64,000 nt of DNA. Origin: an uncultured Corynebacterium sp. (GTDB taxonomy: Bacteria > Actinomycetota > Actinomycetes > Mycobacteriales > Mycobacteriaceae). The stretch is taken from assembly GCF_946221105.1 (NCBI RefSeq), contig NZ_CAMICL010000003.1, positions 21,255-85,254 of the forward strand. Direction: 5' to 3'. The position numbers and the translations under genes are program-made. This document shows, one piece after another, positions 1 to 8,180 of this stretch. The notes under the pieces were generated by a model. The model had not been told where the DNA came from. It searched no databases and was given only the letters and a program-made list of their open reading frames with translations. The stretch's first letter is position 1. Each line of letters opens with the position of its first letter.

Positions 1-184
1 CGTGCGGATGAATGTCTCGCTCTACGAACATCCAGGTGCCGCCCATGAGTGTGCACAGCATCCACGTCGCCACCGTCACCGCGACCAGCGACAGCGCACG
101 CACCCAGCGCTCGCCGATTCTGCGCTGCGAGCGCCCCTCGCCTGTCGACGACACCGCCGACCGCATCAACGTCACCGCACTCAT
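1..184 (-). CDS. ABC transporter permease, FtsX/MacB-like (5' part only)
   Basis: The first 61 codons of a membrane protein that continues past the left edge. It starts with ATG at 184, overlapping the TGA of the ATPase gene upstream (ATGA), so the two are translationally coupled. The visible residues are a Ser/Arg-rich cytoplasmic start followed by one hydrophobic segment (about residues 30-53, rich in V, T, L, M and G) and a charged stretch, as in the first transmembrane helix of FtsX-type permeases. With the LolD-like ATPase it should form a MacB-type export or lipoprotein-handling complex in the cytoplasmic membrane. The family is inferred from the partner; the extracellular domain and remaining helices are outside the window. 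Confidence 0.7.
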   Translation of the reverse strand, partial: MSAVTLMRSAVSSTGEGRSQRRIGERWVRALSLVAVTVATWMLCTLMGGTWMFVERDIHPH

Positions 185-846
185 CGCCCCACCTCCGAGT
201 GGATCAGGCCGTCGCGGATTTCCACGCGGCGGCTACACCAGTCGGCAATCTTCGGGTCGTGCGTGACCAGCACCAGGGTGACGCCGAATTTCTGGCACAC
301 GGCCACGATCTGTTGCATGACTTCGTGGCCGGTGGCCTGGTCCAGTGCCGCGGTCGGTTCGTCGGCAAACACGACGGATGGCGGCCCGGCCAAGGCACGC
401 GCGATGGCCACGCGCTGCCCCTGACCGCCGGAGAGCTGCCCCGGGTAGCGGTCCACATAGGCGCCCAGACCCAGACGTGTGAGCATGTCCACCGCATCCT
501 TGTGCGCTTGAGATCGCGACACCCCGCGCATGATCTGCGGCAGCGCGACGTTTTCGGTGGCGGTCAGTTCGGGCAGCAGCTGGCCGTCTTGGAAGATGAA
601 GCCGAAGTGCTCGAGGCGTAGACGTGAGCGTTCCGCGTCGCTCATTGCAGCCACATCGCGGCCGTCGAACAGCACTTCGCCGTGGTCGGGCACGAGCACG
701 CCGGACATGCAGTGCAGCAGGGTCGACTTGCCGGAGCCCGAGGGCCCCATGATGGCTACGGAATCGCCGTCGCCCACCGTCAGGCTGATGCCTTCGAGGA
801 CCCGCTGTTGGGTGAATGACTTTGTGATGTCTCTGAGTTCAAGCAT
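181..846 (-). CDS. ABC transporter ATP-binding protein (LolD/MacB type)
   Basis: A 221-aa nucleotide-binding subunit. Walker A GPSGSGKST is at about residues 34-42, the signature LSGGQGQR near 138, and Walker B VVFADEP near 160, followed by the D-loop and the switch His in VTHD. Length and motif spacing match the LolD/MacB/FtsE group, whose partners are FtsX-like permeases, and the next gene is one. The pair faces a DesK/NarL-type two-component system across 92 bp. In Gram-positive bacteria that arrangement usually means an exporter induced by a membrane-active compound through the adjacent sensor. Substrate unknown. The ATPase function is certain; its use in antimicrobial defence is inferred from context. 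Confidence 0.93.
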   Translation of the reverse strand: MLELRDITKSFTQQRVLEGISLTVGDGDSVAIMGPSGSGKSTLLHCMSGVLVPDHGEVLFDGRDVAAMSDAERSRLRLEHFGFIFQDGQLLPELTATENVALPQIMRGVSRSQAHKDAVDMLTRLGLGAYVDRYPGQLSGGQGQRVAIARALAGPPSVVFADEPTAALDQATGHEVMQQIVAVCQKFGVTLVLVTHDPKIADWCSRRVEIRDGLIHSEVGR

Positions 847-925
847 GGTTCCTATTCCACATGTGGTCGTCGCTAAGCACTATGGCCCTGACTCCCGAAT
901 ATGGGTAGTGCTAGCTCTACCCCGC

Positions 926-931
926 TACGCT
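926..931 (+). promoter_or_regulatory. -10 box for a leaderless histidine kinase transcript
   Basis: TACGCT fits TANNNT and ends 7 nt before the ATG at 939, so transcription would start at the A of the start codon. No Shine-Dalgarno sequence precedes this ATG, which agrees with leaderless translation. Confidence 0.45.
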
Positions 932-938
932 CGCGGGC

Positions 939-1616
939 ATGCGGCGAAGAAGCAACCACGAGCAGCGGGCGGCGGCGAAGATCCACCAGCTCACCGCGTC
1001 GCGACGCAAGATTGCGGAGGCGTACGAGGTGGAGCGTCTACGTATCGAACGCGACCTGCACGACGGCGCGCAGCAGTACTTCGTGGCTGCGGCGATGAAA
1101 CTCGGTGAGGCCAGGCTGGATGTCGATTCGCCGCTTCTCGACGACGCCGCCCGCGACCTCCACAACGGCCTCCACGCCCTGCGGCGCACCGTGCGTGGCA
1201 TCCACCCGCGGGAATTGTCGGACCACGGGCTCATCGCCGCGATCGAGACGGCCGCCGCGCAGTACGGCCCGCACGTCACGGTCCGTGCGCCGCACGAGCT
1301 GCCGCGTATCGACGACTCCGTCACCGCCGCCGCCTACTTCTTCACCGCCGAAGCGCTCACCAACGCCGCGAAGCACGCACCCCAAGAACACGTCAGCGTG
1401 CTCGTGACTTGTGACCACACTCTGAACATCTCGGTGACCGACCAGGGCGGCGGCAACGCGCACATCACCTCCGGCGGCGGGCTCGACGGCATGCAGGAAC
1501 GGATCGCGGCGTTCGGCGGGACGATGGAGGTGACCTCGCCCGACGGTGGGCCGACCACCGTCACCGCCCGTATTCCGTTGCTGTTGTTCCGGGGAGAAAG
1601 TGGGATTGCGCCATGA
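939..1616 (+). CDS. Sensor histidine kinase, HisKA_3 family, no sensor domain
   Basis: A 225-aa kinase core. The phospho-acceptor motif ERDLHDGAQQ (His41) begins a HisKA_3 dimerisation helix, and a HATPase_c domain follows with the N-box (EALTNAAKHA), a degenerate G1 box (SVTDQGGGN) and a glycine-rich G2 (GGGLDGMQERI). No transmembrane helix or input domain is present, unlike most NarL/DesK-type kinases of 350-450 aa. It is either a cytoplasmic sensor or depends on the divergent ABC permease for input, as BceAB-type systems do. It overlaps the response regulator by 4 nt (ATGA). Kinase identity is firm; the signal is unknown. Confidence 0.9.
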   Translation: MRRRSNHEQRAAAKIHQLTASRRKIAEAYEVERLRIERDLHDGAQQYFVAAAMKLGEARLDVDSPLLDDAARDLHNGLHALRRTVRGIHPRELSDHGLIAAIETAAAQYGPHVTVRAPHELPRIDDSVTAAAYFFTAEALTNAAKHAPQEHVSVLVTCDHTLNISVTDQGGGNAHITSGGGLDGMQERIAAFGGTMEVTSPDGGPTTVTARIPLLLFRGESGIAP

Positions 1617-2257
1617 GGATTGTCATCGCGGACGACTCCGCGCTGCTCAGGGAAGGCGTCGCCGGCCTGCTCACCCGGCGTGGCCACGAGGTCGTGGCGC
1701 AGGTGGACAGTGCGGATCGGGTACAGGGAGTCGTCGATACGCATGTGCCCGACCTGGTGATCACAGACGTGCGGATGCCACCGAACATGCGTGACGACGG
1801 CCTCCAAGCCGCGCTGGCGCTACGCAAGCAGGGCCCGGTTAACGTGCTGGTGCTCTCGCAGTACGTTGCGCCCGCCTACGCGCGGGAACTGTTCTCCGGT
1901 GGCGACGGCGGCACCGGTTACCTGCTCAAGGATCGTGTCGCCGAAGTGAAAGACTTCATCCAGGCGTGCGAAACCGTGGCGACCGGCGGTGTGGTTATCG
2001 ATCCGGACGTCGCCAGCGCACTGATGGCCGCGAGCTCGCGTTGGCTGACCACGCTCACCCCGCGCGAGATGGAGGTACTCGAGCACATGGCGGAGGGCCT
2101 GTCCAACGCGCAGATCGCCGAGAAACTCTACCTTTCTGGCGCAGCGGTGGCGAAGCACGTTTCCAGTATCTTCTCCAAACTGGGACTTACCCCCGACGAG
2201 GACAACCGTCGAGTACGCGCGATCCTGATGTACCTGGCAGAACGTGGAGTTGGGTAG
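1613..2257 (+). CDS. LuxR/NarL-family response regulator
   Basis: A 214-aa response regulator. The receiver domain (residues 1-120) has the acidic pair near residue 7, phospho-acceptor Asp52 in VITDVRM, and Lys near 106. A LuxR-type helix-turn-helix lies at about 147-195 (LTPREMEVLEHMAEGLSNAQ, then IAEKLYLS). The start overlaps the kinase stop, so they are one operon. The likely target is the divergent ABC exporter, inferred from position only. The kinase is a near-minimal HisKA_3 enzyme, so this pair belongs to the LiaRS/DesKR/NarLX group. Confidence 0.93.
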   Translation: MRIVIADDSALLREGVAGLLTRRGHEVVAQVDSADRVQGVVDTHVPDLVITDVRMPPNMRDDGLQAALALRKQGPVNVLVLSQYVAPAYARELFSGGDGGTGYLLKDRVAEVKDFIQACETVATGGVVIDPDVASALMAASSRWLTTLTPREMEVLEHMAEGLSNAQIAEKLYLSGAAVAKHVSSIFSKLGLTPDEDNRRVRAILMYLAERGVG

Positions 2258-2277
2258 CGTATGCGAAACTGTTACGT

Positions 2278-4107
2278 ATGACTACCGCTTACCACCCCGA
2301 CGAGCAGTCGGTTGGGCAAACCGCTGCCCGGACTGTCGCGGCCGGGCTCGCCGGCGGCGTGATCGCCCTGGCCGCCTGGTTCGTGCTGCACCAGATCTCG
2401 CTGCCGGCGTTTAACACGTCGATGGTGACCAGGTCTTTGGCCACCGCCGCGTCCTTCGTCTGCATCGGCATCGGCGTCGTTTTGGCCGTGCTGTGGACGA
2501 AGGGCAAGAAGCCCTGGATCTCCTCGGCCGTGATGTCGTTGGTGCCGGCGGGGCTGGTGGTGTCCTCCATCGGCATCCCGCTTGGAGCGACCCGCCTGTA
2601 CCTGGACGGCATCCAGGTCGACCAGGGCTTCCGCACCCAGTTCCTGTCACGCATGACGGAGAACCTCGGCCACGCGGACATGGCGTACAAGGACCTACCC
2701 ACCTTCTACCCCATGGGGTGGTTCTGGCTGGGCGGGCGCACCGCCAACGTGCTGGGTATGGAGGGCTGGGAGGTGTACCAGCCGTTCGCGATCGCGACGC
2801 TGGCGGCGGCCGCGGCGATGCTCACCCCGGTGTGGCGCCGGCTCACCGGCTCGCTGCCCACTGCCCTCGCCATCGCTACCGTGACCACGGCTGTCGTGCT
2901 CACGGAGGTGCCGGAGGAGCCCTACGCGGCGGTGGTGGCCATGTTCGTGCCGGCCGCGGCCGTGTTGTCGTACCGGGCGGTGAACGGCTCCTGGGCATCC
3001 ACCATTGCGCTGGCCATCTACCTGGGCATTTCCGCCAGCTTCTACACGCTGTTCACTGCGATTGCGGCACTGACCATGGTGGTGCTGGCCATCATCCACA
3101 CCTTCACCAAGCACTCGTTTAAACCCCTGGTGCACCTGCTGGTCACGGGCCTGGGGTCGATGGCCATCGCCGCGATTTCCTGGGGCCCGTACATCTGGCG
3201 GGTGATCACCGGCGACGAGCCGCTGGAGTCCACCGCGAACCACTTCCTGCCCATCGAGGGCACGTACTTCCCCCTGCCGTTCCTGTCGTTCTCGCTGATC
3301 GGGCTTCTGTCCATGATCGGCTTGATCTACCTGATTTACAGGATCAAGGAGCCTGAGTTGGCGGCCCTGGGTGCGTCGATAGGCGTGTGCTACCTGTGGG
3401 CGCTCGCGTCGATGGCGATCACCCTGCTGGGCACCTCCCTGCTGGGCTTCCGCCTCGAGGTGCTGATTGTGGCGCTGTTTGCCACCCTCGGCGTGATTGC
3501 GATCTCCGAGTTCGGCCTGAACAAGTACACCACCGCCGTCGCCGCGGTCCTCGCGGTGGGCGCGCTGCAGATGGTGCAGAACATCCCGGTGGAAAACGAG
3601 GACTACATCGACCAGGCCTACGCCGACACCGACGGCAACGGCGAGCGCGCGGACCGCTTCCCGCCGGACGCGGGCCGCTACTACCAGGAGATGGCCGACT
3701 TCATCGAGGAACACGGCCACATGAAGAACGACGCGGTGATCTACACCGACGAGATCAACTTCATGGCCTTCCAGCCCTTCTACGCGTTCAACGCCTACAC
3801 CAGCCACTACGCCAACCCGCTGGGCGAGTTCGAGCACCGCAACGACGAGCTGAAGCAGTGGGCGGAGCTCTCCTACGAGGATCCGGAGAAGTTCACCGAG
3901 GCGGTGGACAACTCGCAGTGGGAGCCGCCTGTCGCGTTCGTGTTCCGCGACAACGGCAAGGACGGGCTGAAAACCCACATTGCGCACGACATTTACCCGA
4001 GCCAGCCGAACGTGCGCTACGAGGGCCTGTTCTTCAACCCGGACGCATTCGAGAAGGACTGGGACCTCGAGCAGTTCGGCCCGTTCGCTGTGGCGGTGAG
4101 GAAGTAA
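2278..4107 (+). CDS. aftA: Arabinofuranosyltransferase AftA
   Basis: A 609-aa polytopic membrane glycosyltransferase of the GT-C class (GT85). AftA adds the first arabinofuranose from decaprenyl-phosphoarabinose to the galactan of arabinogalactan, on the outer face of the membrane. About eleven hydrophobic helices span residues 20-430, and the first long loop carries the acidic motif MAYKDLPTFYPMGWFWLGGR typical of AftA. A soluble C-terminal domain (about 440-609) follows. The ATG at 2278 fits better than the in-frame upstream extension, which lies inside the response regulator. It ends 1 nt before emb, the arrangement known from other Corynebacteriales. Family call is confident; substrate specificity is established for homologues. 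Confidence 0.9.
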   Translation: MTTAYHPDEQSVGQTAARTVAAGLAGGVIALAAWFVLHQISLPAFNTSMVTRSLATAASFVCIGIGVVLAVLWTKGKKPWISSAVMSLVPAGLVVSSIGIPLGATRLYLDGIQVDQGFRTQFLSRMTENLGHADMAYKDLPTFYPMGWFWLGGRTANVLGMEGWEVYQPFAIATLAAAAAMLTPVWRRLTGSLPTALAIATVTTAVVLTEVPEEPYAAVVAMFVPAAAVLSYRAVNGSWASTIALAIYLGISASFYTLFTAIAALTMVVLAIIHTFTKHSFKPLVHLLVTGLGSMAIAAISWGPYIWRVITGDEPLESTANHFLPIEGTYFPLPFLSFSLIGLLSMIGLIYLIYRIKEPELAALGASIGVCYLWALASMAITLLGTSLLGFRLEVLIVALFATLGVIAISEFGLNKYTTAVAAVLAVGALQMVQNIPVENEDYIDQAYADTDGNGERADRFPPDAGRYYQEMADFIEEHGHMKNDAVIYTDEINFMAFQPFYAFNAYTSHYANPLGEFEHRNDELKQWAELSYEDPEKFTEAVDNSQWEPPVAFVFRDNGKDGLKTHIAHDIYPSQPNVRYEGLFFNPDAFEKDWDLEQFGPFAVAVRK

Positions 4108-4108
4108 G

Positions 4109-7100
4109 GTGTCCGCTGTGAAAAGAGTCCAGACCACCGCGACTGTCGCGGGTTTGATCGCGTTTGTCCTGCTGTTGCTCGTGCCGTTCCTGCCGGTCAA
4201 GCAGACGGAATCCTCGGTGTCGTGGCCGCAGAACGGCTCGGTGGCGTCCGTGAACGCGCCGCTGATTTCGCTGGCGCCGCAGCAGCTCGATGTCACCGTG
4301 CCGCTGTCGGCTATCGACGAGCTCCGCGAGGGCCAGTCGCTGCTTCTGGGCACGCTGCCTGAGGGCTCCCCGAAGGCCAGCGACCGCGGCTTCTTCGTCA
4401 CCTCCCCCGACGGCGGGCTGGTGGTCAGCTCGCTGAACGAGGTGCTGCTGCAGCTCACCCCGGCGCAGGTGGCGAAGCTGCCCGACGACGCGAAGCTCGA
4501 GGCCCACCTCGCACACGACTCCACCACCGTGGAGATCCCAGGCACTGATTACGCCGAGGAGGACGACGAGGAGGATTACCGCCCGCAGCTCACCGGCATC
4601 TACACCGAGCTCAAGGATGAGCAGCAGCTTATCGACGCAGGCCTGTCCGCCAACGTGGACATCAACTCCCGCTTCACTTCCCAGCCGACACTGGTCAAGA
4701 CGCTGGCGATGGTGCTCGGCCTGATCAGCGCCCTGATCTCCCTGGCAGCCCTACGCAAACTGGACCGCCCCGCCCCGCGCCTGCGCCGACAGGGGCTCAA
4801 GCCTCTCGACGGCCTGGTGGCCGCCGTCCTCGGCTTCTGGCACGTCTTCGGCGCCAACACCTCCGACGACGGCTACCTGCTCACCATGGCGCGCGTGGCC
4901 GCCAACACGGACTACATGGCCAACTACTACCGCTGGTACGGCGTGCCGGAGGCCCCGTTCGGCTCCCCGTTCTACGACCTGCTGGCGCTACTGTCGCAGG
5001 TGACCACGGCGTCGATGTGGATGCGCCTGCCCGCCCTGCTCGCGGGCCTGGGCACGTGGTGGCTGCTCTCGCGCGAGATCCTGCCGAAGCTCGGTCCCGC
5101 CATCGCTAACAGGCGGGTCGCCCACTGGACCGCGGCGCTGGTGTTCCTGACGTTCTGGCTGCCGTACAACAACGGCACCCGCCCGGAGCCGATCATCGCC
5201 TTCGGCCTGATGGCCACGTGGGCGCTGTTCGAGCGCGCCATGGAAACCGACCGCCTGGTCCCCGCCGCGTGGGGCACCGTCGTGGCGGCGCTCACCCTGG
5301 CGTGCGGCCCGACCGGCCTCGCCGCTGTGGGCGTGTTCCTGATTTCTTTGCCCTGGGTGTTGGGCACCATTGGGCGTCGAGAGGCAAAGCTCGCTTCTAT
5401 CGCGCCGTTTATGGGCGCCGGCATGGCTGTGATGGCGCCGGTGTTCAAGGACCAGACGCTGGCGAGCGTGCTGGAGGCGACCGCGGTGCGCTCCGAGGTC
5501 GGCCCGGCGATGAGCTGGTTCGAGGAGTGGAGCCGCTACTCCGTGCTGTTCGAGCAGACCGTGGACGGCTCGCTGGCGCGCCGCTTCCCCATGTTCGTGC
5601 TGCTCATGTGCATCGGCCTGACCCTGTGGTGGTTCGCCCGCGGCGGCGAAAAAACTCGAACCGCGCAGCGCATGATGCTGATCATCGGCTTTTCCACCTT
5701 CTTCCTCATGTTCACGCCGACGAAGTGGACGCACCACTTCGGCATCTACGCCGGCTTGGGCGCGGCGATCGCGGCGTACGGCTCGGTGGTGCTCTCGCGC
5801 GTGGCACTGCAGTCCAAGCGCAACCGCTCCTTTGCCACGGCCGCGGTGCTGTTCCTGCTGGCCCTGACGCTGGCAGGCTGGAACGGCTGGTGGTACGTGT
5901 CCTCCTACGCGGTGCCGTGGTGGGACCGCACCCCGCAGCTGAAGGCCGTGGAGTTCAACACCGTTGTCCTGGCCATCGCGCTCGTGGTGTTCGTGGTGGG
6001 CGTAGTGCAGTCTATGCGCCCGCCGAAGCCTGTCGACGCCTCCCGCTGGGCCGGCGTCATGTCCGCCCCCATCGCCGTGGCGGCGGCGCTGATTGTGGCC
6101 CTGTCCTGCCTAACGTTTGTGAAGTCCTTCATCTCCCAGGCGCCGGACTACTCCGTGGGCATGGGCAACGTGCGTACCTTCGCCGGCGAGCGCTGCGCCC
6201 AGGGCGCGGACGTGCTGCTGGAGGAGGACACCAACGACGCATTCCTTTCGCCTATCGACGGCGTCCCGCTCGGCCGCTCCCTAGACTCGGGCGACAACCA
6301 CGGGTTCCACCCGGACGGCGTGCCGGCCTTCATCGCGTCCGAGAACGCCGACACCTCGGACTCGAGCAACCAGCAGGTGCAGTCCGACGACACCGCCGAC
6401 GTGGACCCGGGCTCCGACGAGGCGCAGTCCACCTCGCGCGTGAACACGCAGGGCAACCGTCCGCGCTCCATGCGCGGCGTGAACGGCTCGACGGTGCGCC
6501 TGCCGTTCGGCCTGGACTACACCCGCGTGCCGGTGCTGGGCACCTTCGAGGACGAGCCGACGCAGTCTGCCGAGCTGGAGACCTCCTGGTTCGACCTGCC
6601 GTCCAGCTCGGAGGAGCGCCCGCTGCTGGTCGCGTCCGTGGCCGGCCGCATCAAACACCACGACATCAACGGCATCGAGCAGGAGGGCAACGAGCTCGAG
6701 CTGCAGTACGGCCGCAAGACTTCCGGCGGCGTGCAGAAGCTCGGCGCGGTGGAGATGCTGGACCAGGGCCCGACCCCGCAGTGGCGCAACCTGCGCTACC
6801 CCATCGCAGACCTCCCCGACGAGGCTGATGTGGTGCGCCTGGTGGCCAAGGACACCTCCCTTGCGGAGAAGGATTGGATGGCGGTGACCCCGCTGCGCAA
6901 CCCGAAGCTGGTGGAGCTGAACACCATGTTCGACTCCGAGACCCCGGGCCTTCTGGACTGGACCGTGGCGTTCCAATACCCCTGCCAGCGCCCCTTCTAC
7001 CACCACGCAGGCGTGGACGAGATCCCGGAGTACCGCATCATGCCGGACGCCCCGGGCAAGCAGAAGCTGTCCGGATTCATGGACTTCCTCGGCGGCGGCT

Positions 7101-7315
7101 CGCTCGCCCCAGTGGAGGCCGTGAACACGTCCTACGAAGTGCCGGGCTACCTCAAGGGCGACTGGCAGCGTGACTGGGGCTCCGTGGCCAAATACCAGCG
7201 CCGCACCAACTCCGCCGGCGAGGTGCCTGCGCTGGCGCAGGTGGACATCGCTGAGAACACTAGGTGGGGCCTGTACACTCCTGGACCGATGAAGGTGCGC
7301 GACCCGGAGGAATAA
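4109..7315 (+). CDS. emb: Arabinosyltransferase Emb (EmbC-like)
   Basis: A 1068-aa integral membrane arabinosyltransferase (GT53) that extends the arabinan of arabinogalactan using decaprenyl-phosphoarabinose. It is the ethambutol target in this order, and corynebacteria usually have a single Emb. An N-terminal helix is followed by an extracytoplasmic beta domain (about 40-190), then 12 or so helices. The GT-C catalytic DD pair is in ANTSDDGYLL (about residue 252). The C-terminal carbohydrate-binding region runs from about 690 to the end. A linker at about 745-790 is rich in D, S, Q and T. Start is GTG 4109, with another GTG at 4118. It is probably cotranscribed with aftA and the following esterase. 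Confidence 0.93.
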   Translation: MSAVKRVQTTATVAGLIAFVLLLLVPFLPVKQTESSVSWPQNGSVASVNAPLISLAPQQLDVTVPLSAIDELREGQSLLLGTLPEGSPKASDRGFFVTSPDGGLVVSSLNEVLLQLTPAQVAKLPDDAKLEAHLAHDSTTVEIPGTDYAEEDDEEDYRPQLTGIYTELKDEQQLIDAGLSANVDINSRFTSQPTLVKTLAMVLGLISALISLAALRKLDRPAPRLRRQGLKPLDGLVAAVLGFWHVFGANTSDDGYLLTMARVAANTDYMANYYRWYGVPEAPFGSPFYDLLALLSQVTTASMWMRLPALLAGLGTWWLLSREILPKLGPAIANRRVAHWTAALVFLTFWLPYNNGTRPEPIIAFGLMATWALFERAMETDRLVPAAWGTVVAALTLACGPTGLAAVGVFLISLPWVLGTIGRREAKLASIAPFMGAGMAVMAPVFKDQTLASVLEATAVRSEVGPAMSWFEEWSRYSVLFEQTVDGSLARRFPMFVLLMCIGLTLWWFARGGEKTRTAQRMMLIIGFSTFFLMFTPTKWTHHFGIYAGLGAAIAAYGSVVLSRVALQSKRNRSFATAAVLFLLALTLAGWNGWWYVSSYAVPWWDRTPQLKAVEFNTVVLAIALVVFVVGVVQSMRPPKPVDASRWAGVMSAPIAVAAALIVALSCLTFVKSFISQAPDYSVGMGNVRTFAGERCAQGADVLLEEDTNDAFLSPIDGVPLGRSLDSGDNHGFHPDGVPAFIASENADTSDSSNQQVQSDDTADVDPGSDEAQSTSRVNTQGNRPRSMRGVNGSTVRLPFGLDYTRVPVLGTFEDEPTQSAELETSWFDLPSSSEERPLLVASVAGRIKHHDINGIEQEGNELELQYGRKTSGGVQKLGAVEMLDQGPTPQWRNLRYPIADLPDEADVVRLVAKDTSLAEKDWMAVTPLRNPKLVELNTMFDSETPGLLDWTVAFQYPCQRPFYHHAGVDEIPEYRIMPDAPGKQKLSGFMDFLGGGSLAPVEAVNTSYEVPGYLKGDWQRDWGSVAKYQRRTNSAGEVPALAQVDIAENTRWGLYTPGPMKVRDPEE

Positions 7316-7319
7316 CGCC

Positions 7320-8180
7320 ATGAAACTGCCAAGAATTGCTGCCGCCGCTGCCCTGCTGTTTTCCCTGGTCGCCGCCCCTGCGCAGGCCCAGGCCCAGCAG
7401 AGCTGCGCAGCCCACTACCTGATCGCGGTGCCGGGCGGCGGCAACACGGCAGAGGGCATCCCGGACTACGTGCCGCACGGCGGCAACGTGTTCATGACCG
7501 GCATGCTCACCCGCCTGGGCACCGGCGGGGAAATCCAGCCGCTGTGGGTGTCCTACCCCTCCACCCCGTTTGCCACCACGGAGTACGAGAGGTCCAAGGC
7601 CGGCGGGCTCAAGCGCGCACGCGCCACCGTGACAAAGCTGGCCAACGCCTGCCCGGACGCGAAGTTCAGCTTCACCGGCTACTCCCTGGGCGCGGACATC
7701 GCCGCCACCATCACCAGCGACATCGCGGCGGGCCGCGGCCCGATCGAACCGGGGCGCGTCTCCGGCGTGGCGCTGTTTGCCAACCCGCACCAGGGCGGCA
7801 ACGGCGCGGTGCTCTCCGCCGGCACGTCGCCGCACTCGCGCGGCTCGCTGGGCTCGCTTCCGGACGGCTACGGCGTGCTCGGCCCGCGCGTCCTGGAGAT
7901 CTGCCGCGGCGACGACCTGGTGTGCTCCATGCAGGAGGCGCACCGCGGTCTGGTTGCCCCCGCCATGCGCACCAACCTGGCGGCTGGCCGCGTGCCGCTC
8001 GCCGAGTTCAACGTCCTGTTCCGGGCGCTGGGCCTGAAGTCGCTGGGCATCTTCTTCGACATCGGCTCCCACGGCGGCTACACCCTGGCGCAGCAGCGTG
8101 AGGCCAGCAACTGGATCATCGAGCAGTCCCAAGCCCCCATCCAAATTCCCGTTCCGGCGGTAGAGTTGGGGCATGAATGA
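7320..8180 (+). CDS. Secreted cutinase-like (CULP) esterase
   Basis: A 286-aa exported serine esterase of the cutinase family. The signal peptide covers residues 1-26 and ends in APAQAQAQ. The mature enzyme has the nucleophile motif GYSLGAD (Ser about 122), the catalytic Asp in a CRGDDLVC loop between two Cys that can pair as in cutinases, and His in GSHGGY. It lies 4 nt after emb and overlaps the next gene by 8 nt (ATGAATGA), so it belongs to the envelope operon. In Corynebacteriales such CULPs act at the cell surface on lipids, some being needed for mycolate-layer integrity. A role on the mycomembrane is inferred from the neighbours. Confidence 0.88.
   Translation: MKLPRIAAAAALLFSLVAAPAQAQAQQSCAAHYLIAVPGGGNTAEGIPDYVPHGGNVFMTGMLTRLGTGGEIQPLWVSYPSTPFATTEYERSKAGGLKRARATVTKLANACPDAKFSFTGYSLGADIAATITSDIAAGRGPIEPGRVSGVALFANPHQGGNGAVLSAGTSPHSRGSLGSLPDGYGVLGPRVLEICRGDDLVCSMQEAHRGLVAPAMRTNLAAGRVPLAEFNVLFRALGLKSLGIFFDIGSHGGYTLAQQREASNWIIEQSQAPIQIPVPAVELGHE

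Noticed and set aside
2695..4545. A 616-codon minus-strand frame opposite aftA/emb
   Set aside because: Same shadow effect; His/Arg/Gly/Val-rich, no ribosome site, no domain.
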